Positions 49,951 through 61,209 of a stretch of 64,000 bases of DNA are shown here, piece by piece. The translations under genes were made by a program, and so were the position numbers. This DNA comes from Agaricus subrufescens. Its lineage: Eukaryota; Basidiomycota; Agaricomycetes; Agaricales; Agaricaceae. The notes beneath the pieces were generated by a model. That model was not told the DNA's origin. It was given only the letters and a program-made list of their open reading frames with translations, and searched no databases. Location of the stretch: the NCBI GenBank assembly GCA_029945375.1, contig CM057060.1, positions 496,001 through 560,000 of the forward strand, read 5' to 3'. The stretch's first letter is position 1. Each line of letters opens with the position of its first letter.

Positions 49951-50304
49951 GTGGATTCCAGCTGCCAGGATGCATGGCCGATGCTGTTATCGTGTATCGG
50001 AGAGGCTAGCCCGACGGCGAGCACTCGCCGCTGCAATTAAGTTTTACTTGGTGGTATAAGTTCCTGCAATGACATGTCGCCTGTAGGATCTTGTCATCTT
50101 GTATTTTCGAAGCCATTTTGATGTATCCCATTCTTCAAGAGTGAGTTGAGAGAGGGCCAATGCGGCTGTTCGGAACGATGCTGGTTGAAGTGATAGACGA
50201 CCGGCAATCCCTATCCAATACAGCAATAACTATGCCGAAGATGATTGGAAAAAATTCAGAAAGATAGAGAAGGAAAAAAATGGAATACCCCGACGATAGT
50301 TTTT

Positions 50305-50650
50305 TTGGTCATTCATCATGCTGTGGAGATGGGTTAAGTGGCGACCTCTGCGATTAATTTAATTTCCGAGTTTCTTTCCTGAGCATTTCAATCTCTTTGG
50401 ACAATTCGTTTGTCGATCTCGATCACCTCATGTTAAGTTTAATCGACCGTGGAGACATAAAGGCCATTTCAGCGGTCATATTCGACACATGTTTTTTTGG
50501 CAGGGAAACGGGTAGCTGTCGCGTTACGAGATCATCAGAAACGCTATCAAGAATCCTGTTTGAGATTTTAACCAAGCACTGAAAACAGACAGCGAGCCAT
50601 AGAAAAGAAAGAAGGGCATCCAGCCGGTAAAAGAAAGTACACATGGTGGT
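50305..50650 (-). pseudogene. PPxY membrane-protein family remnant with internal deletion (copy B1)
   Basis: The minus strand fuses two distant parts of the family. Positions about 50305-50488 match the C-terminal coiled-coil part of copy C (61210 onward; AEMA-STSSRSSKSR region). From about 50490 to 50640 the sequence matches the N-terminal ectodomain exon and signal region of copy A (GRKTGRCRVSES, then AKHWLN on the plus strand). The stalk, membrane helix and tail between are deleted, and the frame is broken. The same junction is found at 56355, so the deletion preceded duplication. Confidence 0.75.
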
Positions 50651-51732
50651 CGAAAGTCAGCAGAGCACAGATGAGCTACAACTCTGAAGAGGCATGAGTC
50701 CATGGATGTAAGGCCGGTACACATCGGGCTCACCGGGTTTCACCAGTGGTTGGAAACAGTGCCCGCAAACGACCTGATACATAATTGGTTATTGTAGTCT
50801 ATTATTCTCACGATAGCGGACCTCTCGGATCAACCAATAATACAAACATGACCTTGTCTCTCTTTTCTTGGACAACAACCTCACTTTCCCGCCTCAGTCA
50901 CCCAAATCCCAGGTAAGCTTCCACGCTTCGCATCTTTTCTCTAAAACATCAATGTCCCTTTTCGAATCAACACATGTCTCCCGTTTCAGCGTGATTTACT
51001 TAACAAGACAAATTTAGCTGGTCCGTAAAACTCCTGTGTTGTAGGATATCATGACCTATATAATCTCCGATCTCAATGCATCTTTACGGCTTGGACTGTG
51101 ATGCCGACAAGAACAGCCTTGTACTTTCCAGCTCTGACCGTCCCATGGAGTGACTTGTATCCATCACTTCCTGGCGCACGTTTGCCTATTTGCCGTAGCC
51201 TCATTGTCCGGTTTTTTTCTTGCCAGATCTCCAATCATTCGAAGTCTATCAAACACCAAAAGCTGTTCATCATATCCTCAGGCTATTTGTTTTCTACTCT
51301 ACTCCAAGATGCCCGTAGTATGTGATCTCAAAACTCCTTGCATCACTGAAAACTGACAAATTCAAAAGACGTCACTAGCTAGGTCCACACCCTTGATCCA
51401 ACCATATGCACCGACGTCACCTCCTACCGAGAATCCTCCTATTTCTCAGTCCTGTGGTGTTATCCCTAATGTACCAATTCACTTTTTGCTGAACCGGGAA
51501 ACTTTATTGGTACGAAAATACCTCACGGTCGTTCGTTAGTCACGATGTCAGGATGACACAGATTATCTGGTCGATTCACCCGCTACCTGTGTGTGGGGAT
51601 CGGTCAAGCCCGAACAGGGACTAGGGCGCAACCCACCCAACTGAGGGTAATCCATGGTAGGTTTGAATAAATAAGCATGAACCAAATTTCTTCCTCCCTC
51701 AGCTCCTTCTACATCCCGCTTCTTCACGGACA

Positions 51733-53722
51733 ATGACAGAAATTTCAAGCTTTGATGCAAGCCTTACTCCCAAAACTGGTAGTATTCATGATGACCAGGA
51801 GTGCACGCTTGGTATGCCAGGCCTCGATGAAAGTCCCAGTCTCGATGAAGTGCCGGAAGGAGGATGGCAAGCCTGGTGTTGTGTTGCGGGGGCGTACGTA
51901 TAATTCAGCACTCTTCTGTTGAACGTGTATGTTGAATTCTTTATTTCTTTGTTCGCCCTTATACTAGTTTCTGTATCCAAATGGTTGGCTTTGGGTACGT
52001 CTTATCCCACTAGATCATATATTTGAAGTAGTCCTAATGCATGCTAGATTAACTGCGTCATTTGGCGTCTATCAAGGTAGAACATTCAGGCTTATCGTCA
52101 ATTTCAAGGCACCCAACTTTTTTAGATTATTATACCAGGTTTTACATGACAGAAGAAGATCCCTCGGTGATATCGTGAGCCGTCTGTTATCACGATTCAA
52201 GTCGAGTTCATTTACCGTGGTTTCTAATTTTAAAGCTGGATTGGAAGCACGAACGCCTTTTTGGTAATTGCATCAGGAATATTCGCCGGAAGATTGTATG
52301 ATAAGGGTTACTTGTAAGTTCAACAACGGTTTAAATTCACTGGCTGAATTTCGCAAAGTTACTACCTCCTTTATGGTGGATCGTCCTTGATGATTTTCTC
52401 TCTGTTTATGTTATCTCTAAGCCAACCGAATCATCTTTATCAGGTTGGGTCTTAGTTCTCATCAATTATCATATGTCCTCACGAGAGATTAGAATTTCCT
52501 TACCCAAGGTGTAGGACATGGCCTCGGAGCTGGCCTGTTGTATGTGCCAAGCCTGGCCATTACATCTCAATACTTCCTCAAAAAGCGAACTCTTGCAATG
52601 TCGATCGTTGCTGCAGGATCCCCATTTGGTGCAATAATCAATCCTATCATGTTAAACAACTTGTTTCTACGGCTTGGGTTCGGTAATACTGTCCGAGTAA
52701 ATGCAGGTATAAACAGCAGCTTGCTGTTACTTGCTTGTTTCCTATTGCGGATGCGGCAGCCTCCATCTACAAATATCATATCCATCTGGAAGTCGGTTAG
52801 GAAATTTTCAACAGATTGGCCATATGTTTTTTGCGTCCTTGGGTAATCGCTCTTCTGTTCACCCTTGTCATTCCACTTTTTCTGATGAATGTTTTAAGGT
52901 TTGTGTCGCTACTGATTGGTGTCTACTTTCCATCGTTTTATCTCCAGTTGGATGCCATGAAGCGGGGCTTGAGCGAAAATTTCGCATTTTACACTGTAGG
53001 TTGAACGTTTTTGATTGAAACGAAGCTGATGTATCTTGACAGCTGGTGATATTGAATGCTGCTAACTTCCTTGGTCGTATTTCTCCCGGATTTCTTTTGA
53101 GATTTATTCCTGTACCCATTTTGGCCGTGATTTGTTCTTTCGCCTGTTCGACATTGTTATATGCTGTAATTGGCATCACTACGGTGCCTGCATTCATTGT
53201 CTTTGGGATATTGTTTGGCTACTTTTCTGGAGTAGGTAAGTGTTGTGGGTCTTTCTACAATCCACCTCGGTGACTGATTCTGAGGATCAAGTTCTAGCAC
53301 TTATAGGGCCATTAATCTCCGCATCATCTGATGATGTAAGTGAGATAGGGTAAGTCATTCCTATCCCTTATCGATTATCAGAAATTCATTTGTGGTCATC
53401 GTAGGTTACGATTGGGCGTCGGATTAGCTATTCTCGGTAAGTAGAGAAGGATACTTGGTTGTACCATTACACTTCTGATCTTATGTGTAGGAGTCGGTAT
53501 CCTTGTGGGTAAGTGCGGGTTACTTTGCTTATATTTGCCATGAGGGGTTTATCACGTCTGTTAGGCTCACCAGCGCAAGGCGCCCTATTGGGCAAGGCAT
53601 TCGTATGGTTGAGACCTGCTGTTTTTTCGGCGTCGGTTTGTTTGCTCGCCACAATTATGTTTGGGATAATGACAGTATTCTTACGACGGAAAAGACTTTC
53701 TGCAGTTCAGAGTGACGCTTAG
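51733..53722 (+). CDS. Monocarboxylate-transporter-like MFS permease, copy 2
   Basis: Same 13-exon layout as copy 1. The N-terminus MTEISSFDASLTPKTG leads to the MCT signature PEGGWQAWCCV. The tiny exon 2 after the intron at 51894 starts TTTCTG rather than GTTCTG; the split codon stays Ala. Blocks include YYTRFYMTEEDPSVI, NAFLVIASGIFAGRLYDKG, KKRTLAMSIVAAGSPFGAIINP, LRMRQPPSTNIISIW, LVILNAANFLGRISPGFLLRF and GSPAQGALLGKAFVWLRP, ending LRRKRLSAVQSDA. All introns keep GT-AG and I saw no frameshift, so the gene appears functional. Copy 3 is nearly identical in exons and introns, implying recent duplication or gene conversion. Substrate unknown. Confidence 0.8.
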
Positions 53723-53894
53723 GACTCAGTGTAGATAGATAGTGCTTCGAACTGATTAAACCTTGGATGTTGATATAAATAATTAGGGCCCTAATAGCTG
53801 TAGGAATTACTGGTTATATTGCAGATTCTGTATTACGGGACACAGCGTAACGGTATATAAGAATTGCACTACGTTCATATAGCGGACACTAAAG

Positions 53895-54280
53895 ATAGTC
53901 ACCGGTGACATTTTTATTCTATTCTTGAACCAGCGTGTTTGAAGGAGTTACATTCTAGTCACCTCGGATATTATATTTTACTTTCATTGTTCTAGGTCCG
54001 TCCTTCCATCAACCTCATCACTTGTCGTGTGGAAAGCCAAAGGTGAGAGATCCGAAGGGATGCAACTAGTAAATTCGGATGTGTGTCCACTGGTTCTGAT
54101 GATCTTCATCACATTGTTCATTTGACGGACCGGCAAATATAATATTTTGTGTTTTTGTAGCTGAGCGCTGAGCATTCAGCAAGCAGAAGCCAGTGGACTT
54201 AGACCTTTCAAGTTGCCACGTAGCACCGTCACGTAGACCTTGTTGCGCTGAATGGTGTCAAGTCATACCGGGTGGATTTG
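53895..54280 (+). repeat. DUF6535 3' flank, repeat copy 2 of 3
   Basis: Matches 49535-49950 and 60115-60530, starting with a degraded GATAGTCACCGGTGAC and running to CGTCACGTAGACCTTGTTGC and the TCATACCGGGTGGATT block. Only the final codons and flank of the DUF6535 gene remain, showing that its body was deleted from this unit. Confidence 0.75.
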
Positions 54281-54284
54281 TCTT

Positions 54285-54965
54285 GTATGGAGGCACTGTA
54301 GGGATGAGTAATCGGCTATGCCCGATCCGGCCGACCACCATCCCTCACTACAACCACCATCGTCCCAAATGCCTGCACTTGCTTCCCCCCAACCAGCACC
54401 CTCATGTAAGCGGCCTACACTCAAAACGGCTCGCAAAATTCAAGACAATGTCGAGTTTCGAGTCATCGCAGGGACAAAACTCAATAGAAAACGGCCACTC
54501 TTGGCCTTTGGATTCGCCTCTCTGACGTACGACAACAACATCGGCCGTGTACTTTGGCCGCTAGGGACTGGAGTAGAGAATGGCTCTCTCCTCTTCAAGG
54601 AGGAGGACGAGGAAATTATTCGTGTCTATTCAGTTAGACATTGGGTACGAATTTTCATTTCTTTTTTTTCATCGTCAGTGGCTTTCGCCACTCGACCATC
54701 TACACTAAAGAGATCTATATTTAAAGGGCCTTGCTGTAGTATGGTACCCGTCAAATAATCACCCGTTTTCCTCCCTCGTTGTTCGATCAAAGATCCGTTT
54801 CTATCACAAATATCTACACGTCAAGATGAGCCCGCCCTCCAAGCTTTTGTTTCTATCTCTCCCTGTCCTCTCGTCGCCTTGCTCCCTGTTGGCCTCTTTT
54901 CTCGTCGTCTCGGCACTCTTAAAACTTCGCTCCTGGTTCTGAAGCCTCGAGGTTGTTTCGCCGAC
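54285..54965 (+). other. Unit-specific segment with an open frame; possible captured gene fragment
   Basis: This ~680 bp stretch interrupts otherwise collinear repeats: the sequence before 54280 matches 60115-60540 and the sequence after 54970 matches 60570 onward, while nothing in the 60 kb copy matches the middle. It holds a 146-codon frame (54318-54758) containing TARKIQDNVEFRVIAG and RPLLAFGFASLTYDNN. A GT donor-like site follows the segment RVYSVRHW. The family is not recognised. It is either an insertion here or a deletion in the other unit. Confidence 0.45.
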
Positions 54966-55400
54966 CTCACACCGTTGAGCATGTCTCTGACTTTTGTTCA
55001 CATTTCGAATGTACAGGGGCGGTGATCTAGTCAATCATAATTAATCCATCAAGTGCGCTATGATCAAATTTGCACTGGTCACCGCATGTTTGACCCTTCT
55101 TGGTGTTGCAGTCGGACAACAAACACTCACTTCAACGATTCAGTCAAGCCAGGCCTCTTTTTCTCAACACAGCTAGTGTATTCCGCCTGCCTAAGCCGAC
55201 TTCAAACCTTCAATACCGACAAGAACCTGTGCACACATTCTCAAAGAGAGAAAACATCTTTCATTGTTGGCCTAGTATGATCCAAGAATACAAACTGATT
55301 AATTCCGTCAGCAATTTTTGATTGACTTGGCACCTGTGTGGCATTGACAGGTGCACGGGATAGAACAACTGTATTCAGTTCATGAGAAGTGCGTGTTGAT
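54966..55400 (+). repeat. Array spacer repeat (matches 60570-60965)
   Basis: Shared blocks include GTGATCTAGTCAATCA, AATCCATCAAGTGCGCT, TTGGCCTAGTATGATCC and ACAAACTGATT, in the same order at 60.6-60.95 kb. There is no intact ORF; the sequence is spacer between array units. Confidence 0.65.
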
Positions 55401-55839
55401 GTCACTGAAAAGTATGTGTGTTCTCCAACAATATGACATCGACAGAACGATCTCAAGGCTTGAAAGCCTAGCTGCCAACAGCAAGAGTATCAGGGAGTAC
55501 GATGAGCAAGGCCAGTACAGCAGCCAGGGAAAAAGGGATAGGGACGAGATAGACAGAGGACCGCACTCGGAATTGTCAAGCGGAGGTCGAGATGAGAGAA
55601 AATATGCGGGGCGTAGGTCAATTGAATGAGCAGAAAAACGGGATGGTGATTCGACACATATCCTACTACAAGTGTAGCTCTTATGTACAAGAATATTAGT
55701 GTAGAAAGTCGACAACGAAAAAAAGATATTAGATTTCGCGCCCTTGCGTTCAAATGAATAGAAGTGAAGATTGTATCTCGTCCTTCTCCTTAGAGAGGCA
55801 AGGTCCGTTCTTTCCTCCATTCTCCAGCTGCCTGGCAGA

Positions 55840-56130
55840 ATGCATGGCCGACGCTGTTCACATGCATCCGGGAAGCTAGTCCAAAGGCGAGCAGCCGCCG
55901 TCGCAACTGAACTTTTCATGGTGGTAGTTCCCGCGATGACATGTCGCTTGTAAATCCTTGTCATCTTGGATTTTCGGAACCATTTTGAAGTATTCTGTCC
56001 TTTGAGAGTGTGAGTTGAGAGAGGGTCAATGCGAGTGCTCGGGACAATAGTGGTTGAAGTGACAACCGATCAGCTACCCCTACACTGTACAGTGACAACG
56101 ATGTCAAAGATGATTGAGTAAGATCCAGAA
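55840..56130 (-). repeat. Spacer repeat matching 49965-50240
   Basis: Blocks such as GCATGGCCGA, GCTAG.CC.A.GGCGAGCA, ATGACATGTCGC and GAGTGAGTTGAGAGAGGG are shared and collinear with 49965-50240. They lie directly downstream (minus sense) of the deleted membrane-protein remnants in both units. Confidence 0.65.
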
Positions 56131-56154
56131 AGGTAGAGAGAGAAAGAAAGAAAT

Positions 56155-56510
56155 AGAATATACCAATGATAATTTCTTTGCCATTCATCGTGCTGTGGGA
56201 TGGGTCAAGTGGTGACCTATGTGATTGATTTAATGCCCGAGTTTCTTGTTTGAGCCTTCCAATCTCTTCCGACAACTCCTTTGTCAATCTCGATGACCTC
56301 GTCCTAGATTTACTTGACCGTGTAGACGTAGAAACCATCTCAGCAGTCAAATGCTGCATATGTTTTCTGGTGAGAGGAGAACAGGTAGCTGTCACATTAC
56401 AGAGTCACCAGAGAAGTCATCAATGGTCCCGTCTGAGATTCCAGCCAAGCACTGATAAAAAAAAAGACAGCAAGCCATAGAAAATAAAGAAGGGCACCCG
56501 GCCGGTAAAG
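56155..56510 (-). pseudogene. PPxY membrane-protein family remnant with internal deletion (copy B2)
   Basis: The minus strand shows a coiled-coil tail (STRSSKSRTRSSRLTKELSEEI, here split over positions 56260-56345) joined near 56355 to the signal/ectodomain exon. This is the same fusion as at 50305-50650. The PPxY codons are lost by a one-base shift: where copy C reads DPPPQYDE, this copy reads DPSHSTMNG. The remnant is then interrupted at 56511 by an inserted element. Confidence 0.75.
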
Positions 56511-56930
56511 GATAATGTGAATAACAAACTCAGTGACCGCGTATAGCGTGATGATCACTATATTTAAGTACCTAATGTGAATAACAAACTACCCTATAGT
56601 TAGCACAGCGTGGACATAAGTAGTATGATCTACTCACCTCAGTGACCGCGTATAGCGTGATGATCACTGAGGTGCTTGGGTGGCTTGTACCGCCTTTTAT
56701 ACCCGGTCAGTTCGGCATCTAGAACTGTATAGTTATGGCAAATAAAAGGGATGAGAGGAAAAAACAAATATTGGAAATAGAAATGGGGTAAGGGTAACTG
56801 CGGAGAAATACAAGTCACAATCTATAATTAAGAAGAAGAAGATAAAAGGGGGTAGAAACATGAAAGGGTCATTTTAACCCAGAAGGAAGAGAGATGTCGG
56901 TAGGGTGAGACGTCGAAGTACTTACAACAA
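56511..56930. mobile_element. ~420 bp inserted element (possible solo LTR or other non-autonomous element)
   Basis: The paralogous site at 50625-50640 (CCGGTAAAAGAAAGTACACA) is uninterrupted, whereas here GGTAAAG and AAAGAAAATACACA are separated by about 420 bp, flanked by a 4 bp duplication AAAG (56507-56510, 56930-56933). Inside, TAATGTGAATAACAAACT occurs twice (56513-56530, 56573-56590), and a 29 bp block starting CAGTGACCGCGTATAGCGTG occurs twice (56531, 56640). The second block is framed by 11 bp perfect inverted arms CACCTCAGTGA/TCACTGAGGTG. A TTTTATACCC TATA-like site lies at 56694-56703. No ORF is present, and the class is not certain. Confidence 0.6.
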
Positions 56931-56990
56931 AAGAAAATACACATAGTGGTTGAGAGCCAGCACAGCACAGAAGAGCTATAAGGTTGAAAA

Positions 56991-57141
56991 GGGCTACAAC
57001 AAATACGAGGAGCCTGCGCGTGGACAAGGGTTACATGCAGGCTACTCTGCTCAATGCACATCAGATGCGTAGAAAGAAGCCAACATGGACTCAACGCGGA
57101 GAAGAAGCCTGCCGTGGGGCTCCTCGTATTTCTGGTAGCCC
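56991..57141. mobile_element. 151 bp MITE with 24 bp terminal inverted repeats
   Basis: The left end starts GGGCTACAACAAATACGAGG (56991-57014). The right end (57118-57141), read on the other strand, is GGGCTACCAGAAATACGAGG; the 24 bp arms differ at three positions. The flanks GGTTGAAAA and GGCTGAAAA form a 9 bp target duplication with one mismatch. The empty site is preserved in the paralogous unit near 50679-50691 (CTCTGAAGAGGCATGAG). There is no coding capacity. A 9 bp duplication is typical of Mutator-like (MULE) elements, so this is probably a MULE-derived MITE. Confidence 0.8.
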
Positions 57142-57309
57142 GGCTGAAAAGGCATGAGTCCGTGATCATAAAGCCGATATACATCGGGTTCATTGGGTTT
57201 CGCTGGTTGGAGATAGCGCTTGCAAACGATCTAGACATCATACATACTTTGTAAACTATTCTCACGCCATCCAACCCCTCGGATCTACAAATAATACAAA
57301 TATAATTGT

Positions 57310-57985
57310 CTCTCAGCTTTTCTTAGACAACAACCTCACTTTCCTGCCTCAGACATCTAAATCCTAGGCAAGCTTCCATCTTTCGTATCAACAACGTCCC
57401 TTTCCGAATTTACGCTGGTCTGCTATTTCAATGCGACTTCCTGAGCAAGACAAATTTAATTTGTCCATGAGACTCCCGCACTGTAGGATACCGTAACCTG
57501 CGTAATCACCAATAGCAATGCACCTTTACGGCTTGGACTATGTGATGCCGACAAGAAACACTTTCTACTTTCCCGCTCTGTCCGACCCATGGAGTGACTT
57601 GTATTTACCACTTCCTGGTGCACGTTCGTCTATTTGCTGTAACCTCATTGTCTGGCCTTTTTCTTGCCAGATCACTGCTCATTCAAGGGCTATCAGAAAT
57701 AAAAAGCCGTTCATCAGATGCTCCGGCTATGTATTAGCATACTCCAAAATGCCCATGTAGTGATCTCGAAACTTCCTGATATGACTGGCTAAAGGTGATT
57801 TAGCTGCAGTCACCTGTTACTAATTGACTAACATGCTACCTTGTGTGAGGGTTGTTTAAACCTCAAATGAGGCTGGAGCGCAGCCCACTCAACCGGGGAT
57901 AATCCATGGTAGGCCTTAAAAAATCAACGATAAGCTAGATTTCCTCCATCCTCAGCTCCTTCTACATCTCCCTTCTTCACCAATA
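57310..57985. promoter_or_regulatory. Duplicated upstream region of MFS copy 3
   Basis: Collinear with 50870-51732, upstream of MFS copy 2, and more distantly with 41620-42479, including the CTTGTATTTACCACTTCCTGG and GTGCACGTTCGTC blocks. About 150 bp present before copy 2 (51370-51540 region) is missing here. It presumably contains the transporter promoter. Confidence 0.45.
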
Positions 57986-59969
57986 ATGTCGGAAATCTCA
58001 AGTCTTGATGCAAGCCTTACTCCGAAAACTGGTAGTATTCATTATGACCTGGAGTGCAAACTTGGTATGCCAGGCCTTGATGAAAGTCCCAGTCTCGATG
58101 AAGTGCCGGAAGGAGGATGGCAAGCCTGGTGTTGTGTTGCGGGGGCGTACGTATAATTCAGCACTCTTCTGTTGAACGTGTATGTTGAATTTTTTATTTC
58201 TTTGTTCGCCCTTATACTAGGTTCTGTATCCAAATGGTTGGCTTTGGGTACGTCTTATCCCACTGGATCATATATTTGAAGTAGTCCTAATGCATGCTAG
58301 ATTAACCGCGTCATTTGGCGTCTATCAAGGTAGAACATTCAGGCTTATCGTCAATTTCAAGGCACCCAATTTCTTTAGATTATTACACCAGGTTTTATAT
58401 GACAGGGGAAGATCCCTCAGTGATATCGTGAGCCGTCTGTTATCACGATTCAAGTCGAGTTCATTTACCGTTTCTAATTTTAAAGCTGGATTGGGAGCAC
58501 GAACGCCTTTTTGGTAATTGCATCAGGAATATTCGCCGGAAGATTGTATGATAAGGGTTACTTGTAAGTTCAACAACGGTTTAAATTCACTGGCTGAATT
58601 TCGCAAAGTTACTACCTCCTTTATGGTGGATCGACCTTGATGATTTTCTCTCTGTTTATGTTATCTCTAAGCCAACCGAATCATCTTTATCAGGTTGGGT
58701 CTTAGTTCTCATCAATTATCATATGTCCTCACGAGAGTAGAATTTCCTTACCCAAGGTGTAGGACATGGCCTCGGAGCTGGCCTGATGTTTGTGCCAAGC
58801 CTGGCCATTACATCTCAATACTTCCTCAAAAAGCGAACTCTTGCGATGTCGATCGTTGCTGCAGGATCTCCATTTGGTGCAATAATCAATCCTATCATGT
58901 TAAACAACTTGTTCCTACGGCTTGGGTTCGGTGATACTGTCAGAGTAAATGCAGGTATAAACAGCAGCTTGCTGCTACTTGCTTGCCTCCTATTGCGGAT
59001 GCGGCAGCCTCCATCCACAACTGTCGCACCCATCTGGAAGTCGGTTAGGAAATTTTCAACAGATTGGCCATATGTTTTTAGCATCCTGGGGTAATCGCTC
59101 TTCTGTTCAACCTTGTCATTGCACCTTTTCTGATGAATACTTAAGGTTTGTGTCGTTGCTGATTGGTGTATATTTTCCATCGTTTTATCTCCAGTTGGAT
59201 GCCATGAAGCAGGGCTTGAGCGAAAATTTTGCATTTTACACTGTAGGTTAAACTTTTCTGATTGAAACGAAGCTGATGTATCTTGACAGCTGGTGATATT
59301 GAATGCTGCTAACTTCCTTGGTCGTATTTCTCCCGGATTTCTTTTGAGATTTATTCCTGTACCCATTTTGGCCGTGATTTGTTCTTTCGCCTGTTCGACA
59401 CTGTTATATGCTGTAATTGGCATAACTACGGTGCCTGCATTCATTGTCTTTGGGATATTGTTTGGCTACTTTTCTGGAGTAGGTAAGTGTTGTGGGTCTT
59501 TCTACAATCCACCTCGGTGACTGATTCTGAGGATCAAGTTCTAGCACTTATAGGGCCATTAATCACCGCATCATCTGATGATGTAAGTGAGATAGGGTAA
59601 GTCATTCCTATCCCTTATCGATTATCAGAAATTCATTTGTGGTCATCGTAGGTTACGATTGGGCGTCGGATTAGCTATTCTCGGTAAGTAGAGAAGGATA
59701 CTTGATTGTACCATTACACTTCTGATCTTATGTGTAGGAGTCGGTATCCTTGTGGGTAAGTGCGGGTTGCTTTGCTTATATTTGCCAAGAGGGGTTTATC
59801 ACGTCTATTAGGCTCACCAGTGCAAGGCGCCCTGTTGGGCAAGGCATTCGTATGGTTGAGACCTGCTTTTTTTTCAGCATCGGTTTGTTTGCTTGCCACA
59901 ATTATGTTTGGAGCAATGACAGTGTTCTTACGACGAAAAGAACGCTCTGCACTTGAGAGTGACGCTTAG
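57986..59969 (+). CDS. Monocarboxylate-transporter-like MFS permease, copy 3
   Basis: Same exon-intron layout as copies 1 and 2, and nearly identical to copy 2 throughout, introns included. The start is MSEISSLDASLTPKTG with the MCT signature PEGGWQAWCCV. Differences from copy 2 are mostly single substitutions: DLECKLG for DQECTLG, GLMFVPS for GLLYVPS, TTVAPIW for TNIISIW, MKQGLSEN for MKRGLSEN. It ends LRRKERSALESDA. No disabling change was seen. It is followed by the truncated DUF6535 3' flank and, on the opposite strand, membrane protein copy C. Likely a plasma-membrane permease; substrate unknown. Confidence 0.8.
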
Positions 59970-60114
59970 GACTTATACGTCGGTAATCGTTTGAGCCGAT
60001 TAAACCTTGGATGTTGATATAAATAATGACTGTGGAAAATACTGGGTATATTGTAGATTCTGTATTACGAGACACAGTGTAACAGTAGATATGAATTGCA
60101 CTACCTTCATATTG

Positions 60115-60530
60115 CGGACGCTAGGGATAGTCCCTGGTGTCTATTCTTGACCTAGCGTGTTTGAAGGAGTTGCATTCTAGTGACTTCGGATATCAGATTT
60201 TGCCTTTATTGTTCCTGGTCCGTCCTTCCATCAATCTCATCACTTGTCGTATGTGTTTTAGGTTCCTGAAAGTCAAGAGAGATTCGAAGTAAGTGCAACC
60301 AGTAGATTCGGATGTGCGGTCACCGATTCTGCTGATCATCTTCATATTGTTCATTTGACGAACCGGCAGATATATCTTGTGTTTTTGTAGCTGAGCATTC
60401 GGCAAGCAGAATCCAGTCTGGTGGATGATCGGAAACCGTTAGACGTCAGTGAACTTAGACCTTTCAAGTTGCCACGTAGCATCGTCACGTAGACCTTGTT
60501 GCATTGAACGGTGTCAAGTCATACCAAGGG
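60115..60530 (+). repeat. DUF6535 3' flank, repeat copy 3 of 3
   Basis: Begins GGATAGTCCCTGGTG, the last codons of DUF6535 (…DSPW stop), followed by GCGTGTTTGAAGGAGTTGCA and the shared flank. As in copy 2, the gene body is absent. Confidence 0.8.
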
Positions 60531-61209
60531 GAATTTTTCATGTACGCGGGCACATTTCTGATTTTTGTCCATGTTTCAAATGCACAGGGATAGTGATCTA
60601 GTCAATCAGAATCAATCCATCAAGTGCGCTGTGATCAAATTTCGCAGTCACCATATGTCTGGCCCTCACTGATGCTTCAGTTGGGCAACAAGCACTCGCT
60701 TCAATGATTCATCTGAGGTCAAACCGTCAAGCCAGGCCCCTTTTTTCCAACAGAGCTGGTGTATTCCGTCCCTTGCCTCAGATGACTTCTACCCTTCGAT
60801 ACCGATAAAAACCTGTACACACGTTCTACAAGAGAAAAAACGCCTTCCATCATTGGCCTAGTATGATCCGAGAATACAAACTGATTCATTCCGTCAGCAG
60901 CTGTTGATTGACGTGGCATTGACAGGTGCGCGGGATAGAATAGAATAACTGTATTAGATTCATCTCACCGTCGTAGCAACCCTGGCATTTGTGGGGGTGA
61001 GATTGAAAAAAGAAATCAGTTAGCCCCATGATTTATACTGGCCCACCGCCCGAAAGATATATATATATTTGTAATTCCTGTCAATGAAAAATGAACAACT
61101 TGAGAAGTGTGTGTTAATGCTACAGTGACAACGATGCCAAAGATGATTGAATAAAAACAAGGAATAGAGGGAGAAGAAGATAAGAAATATCCCGATGATG
61201 AATTCTTTG

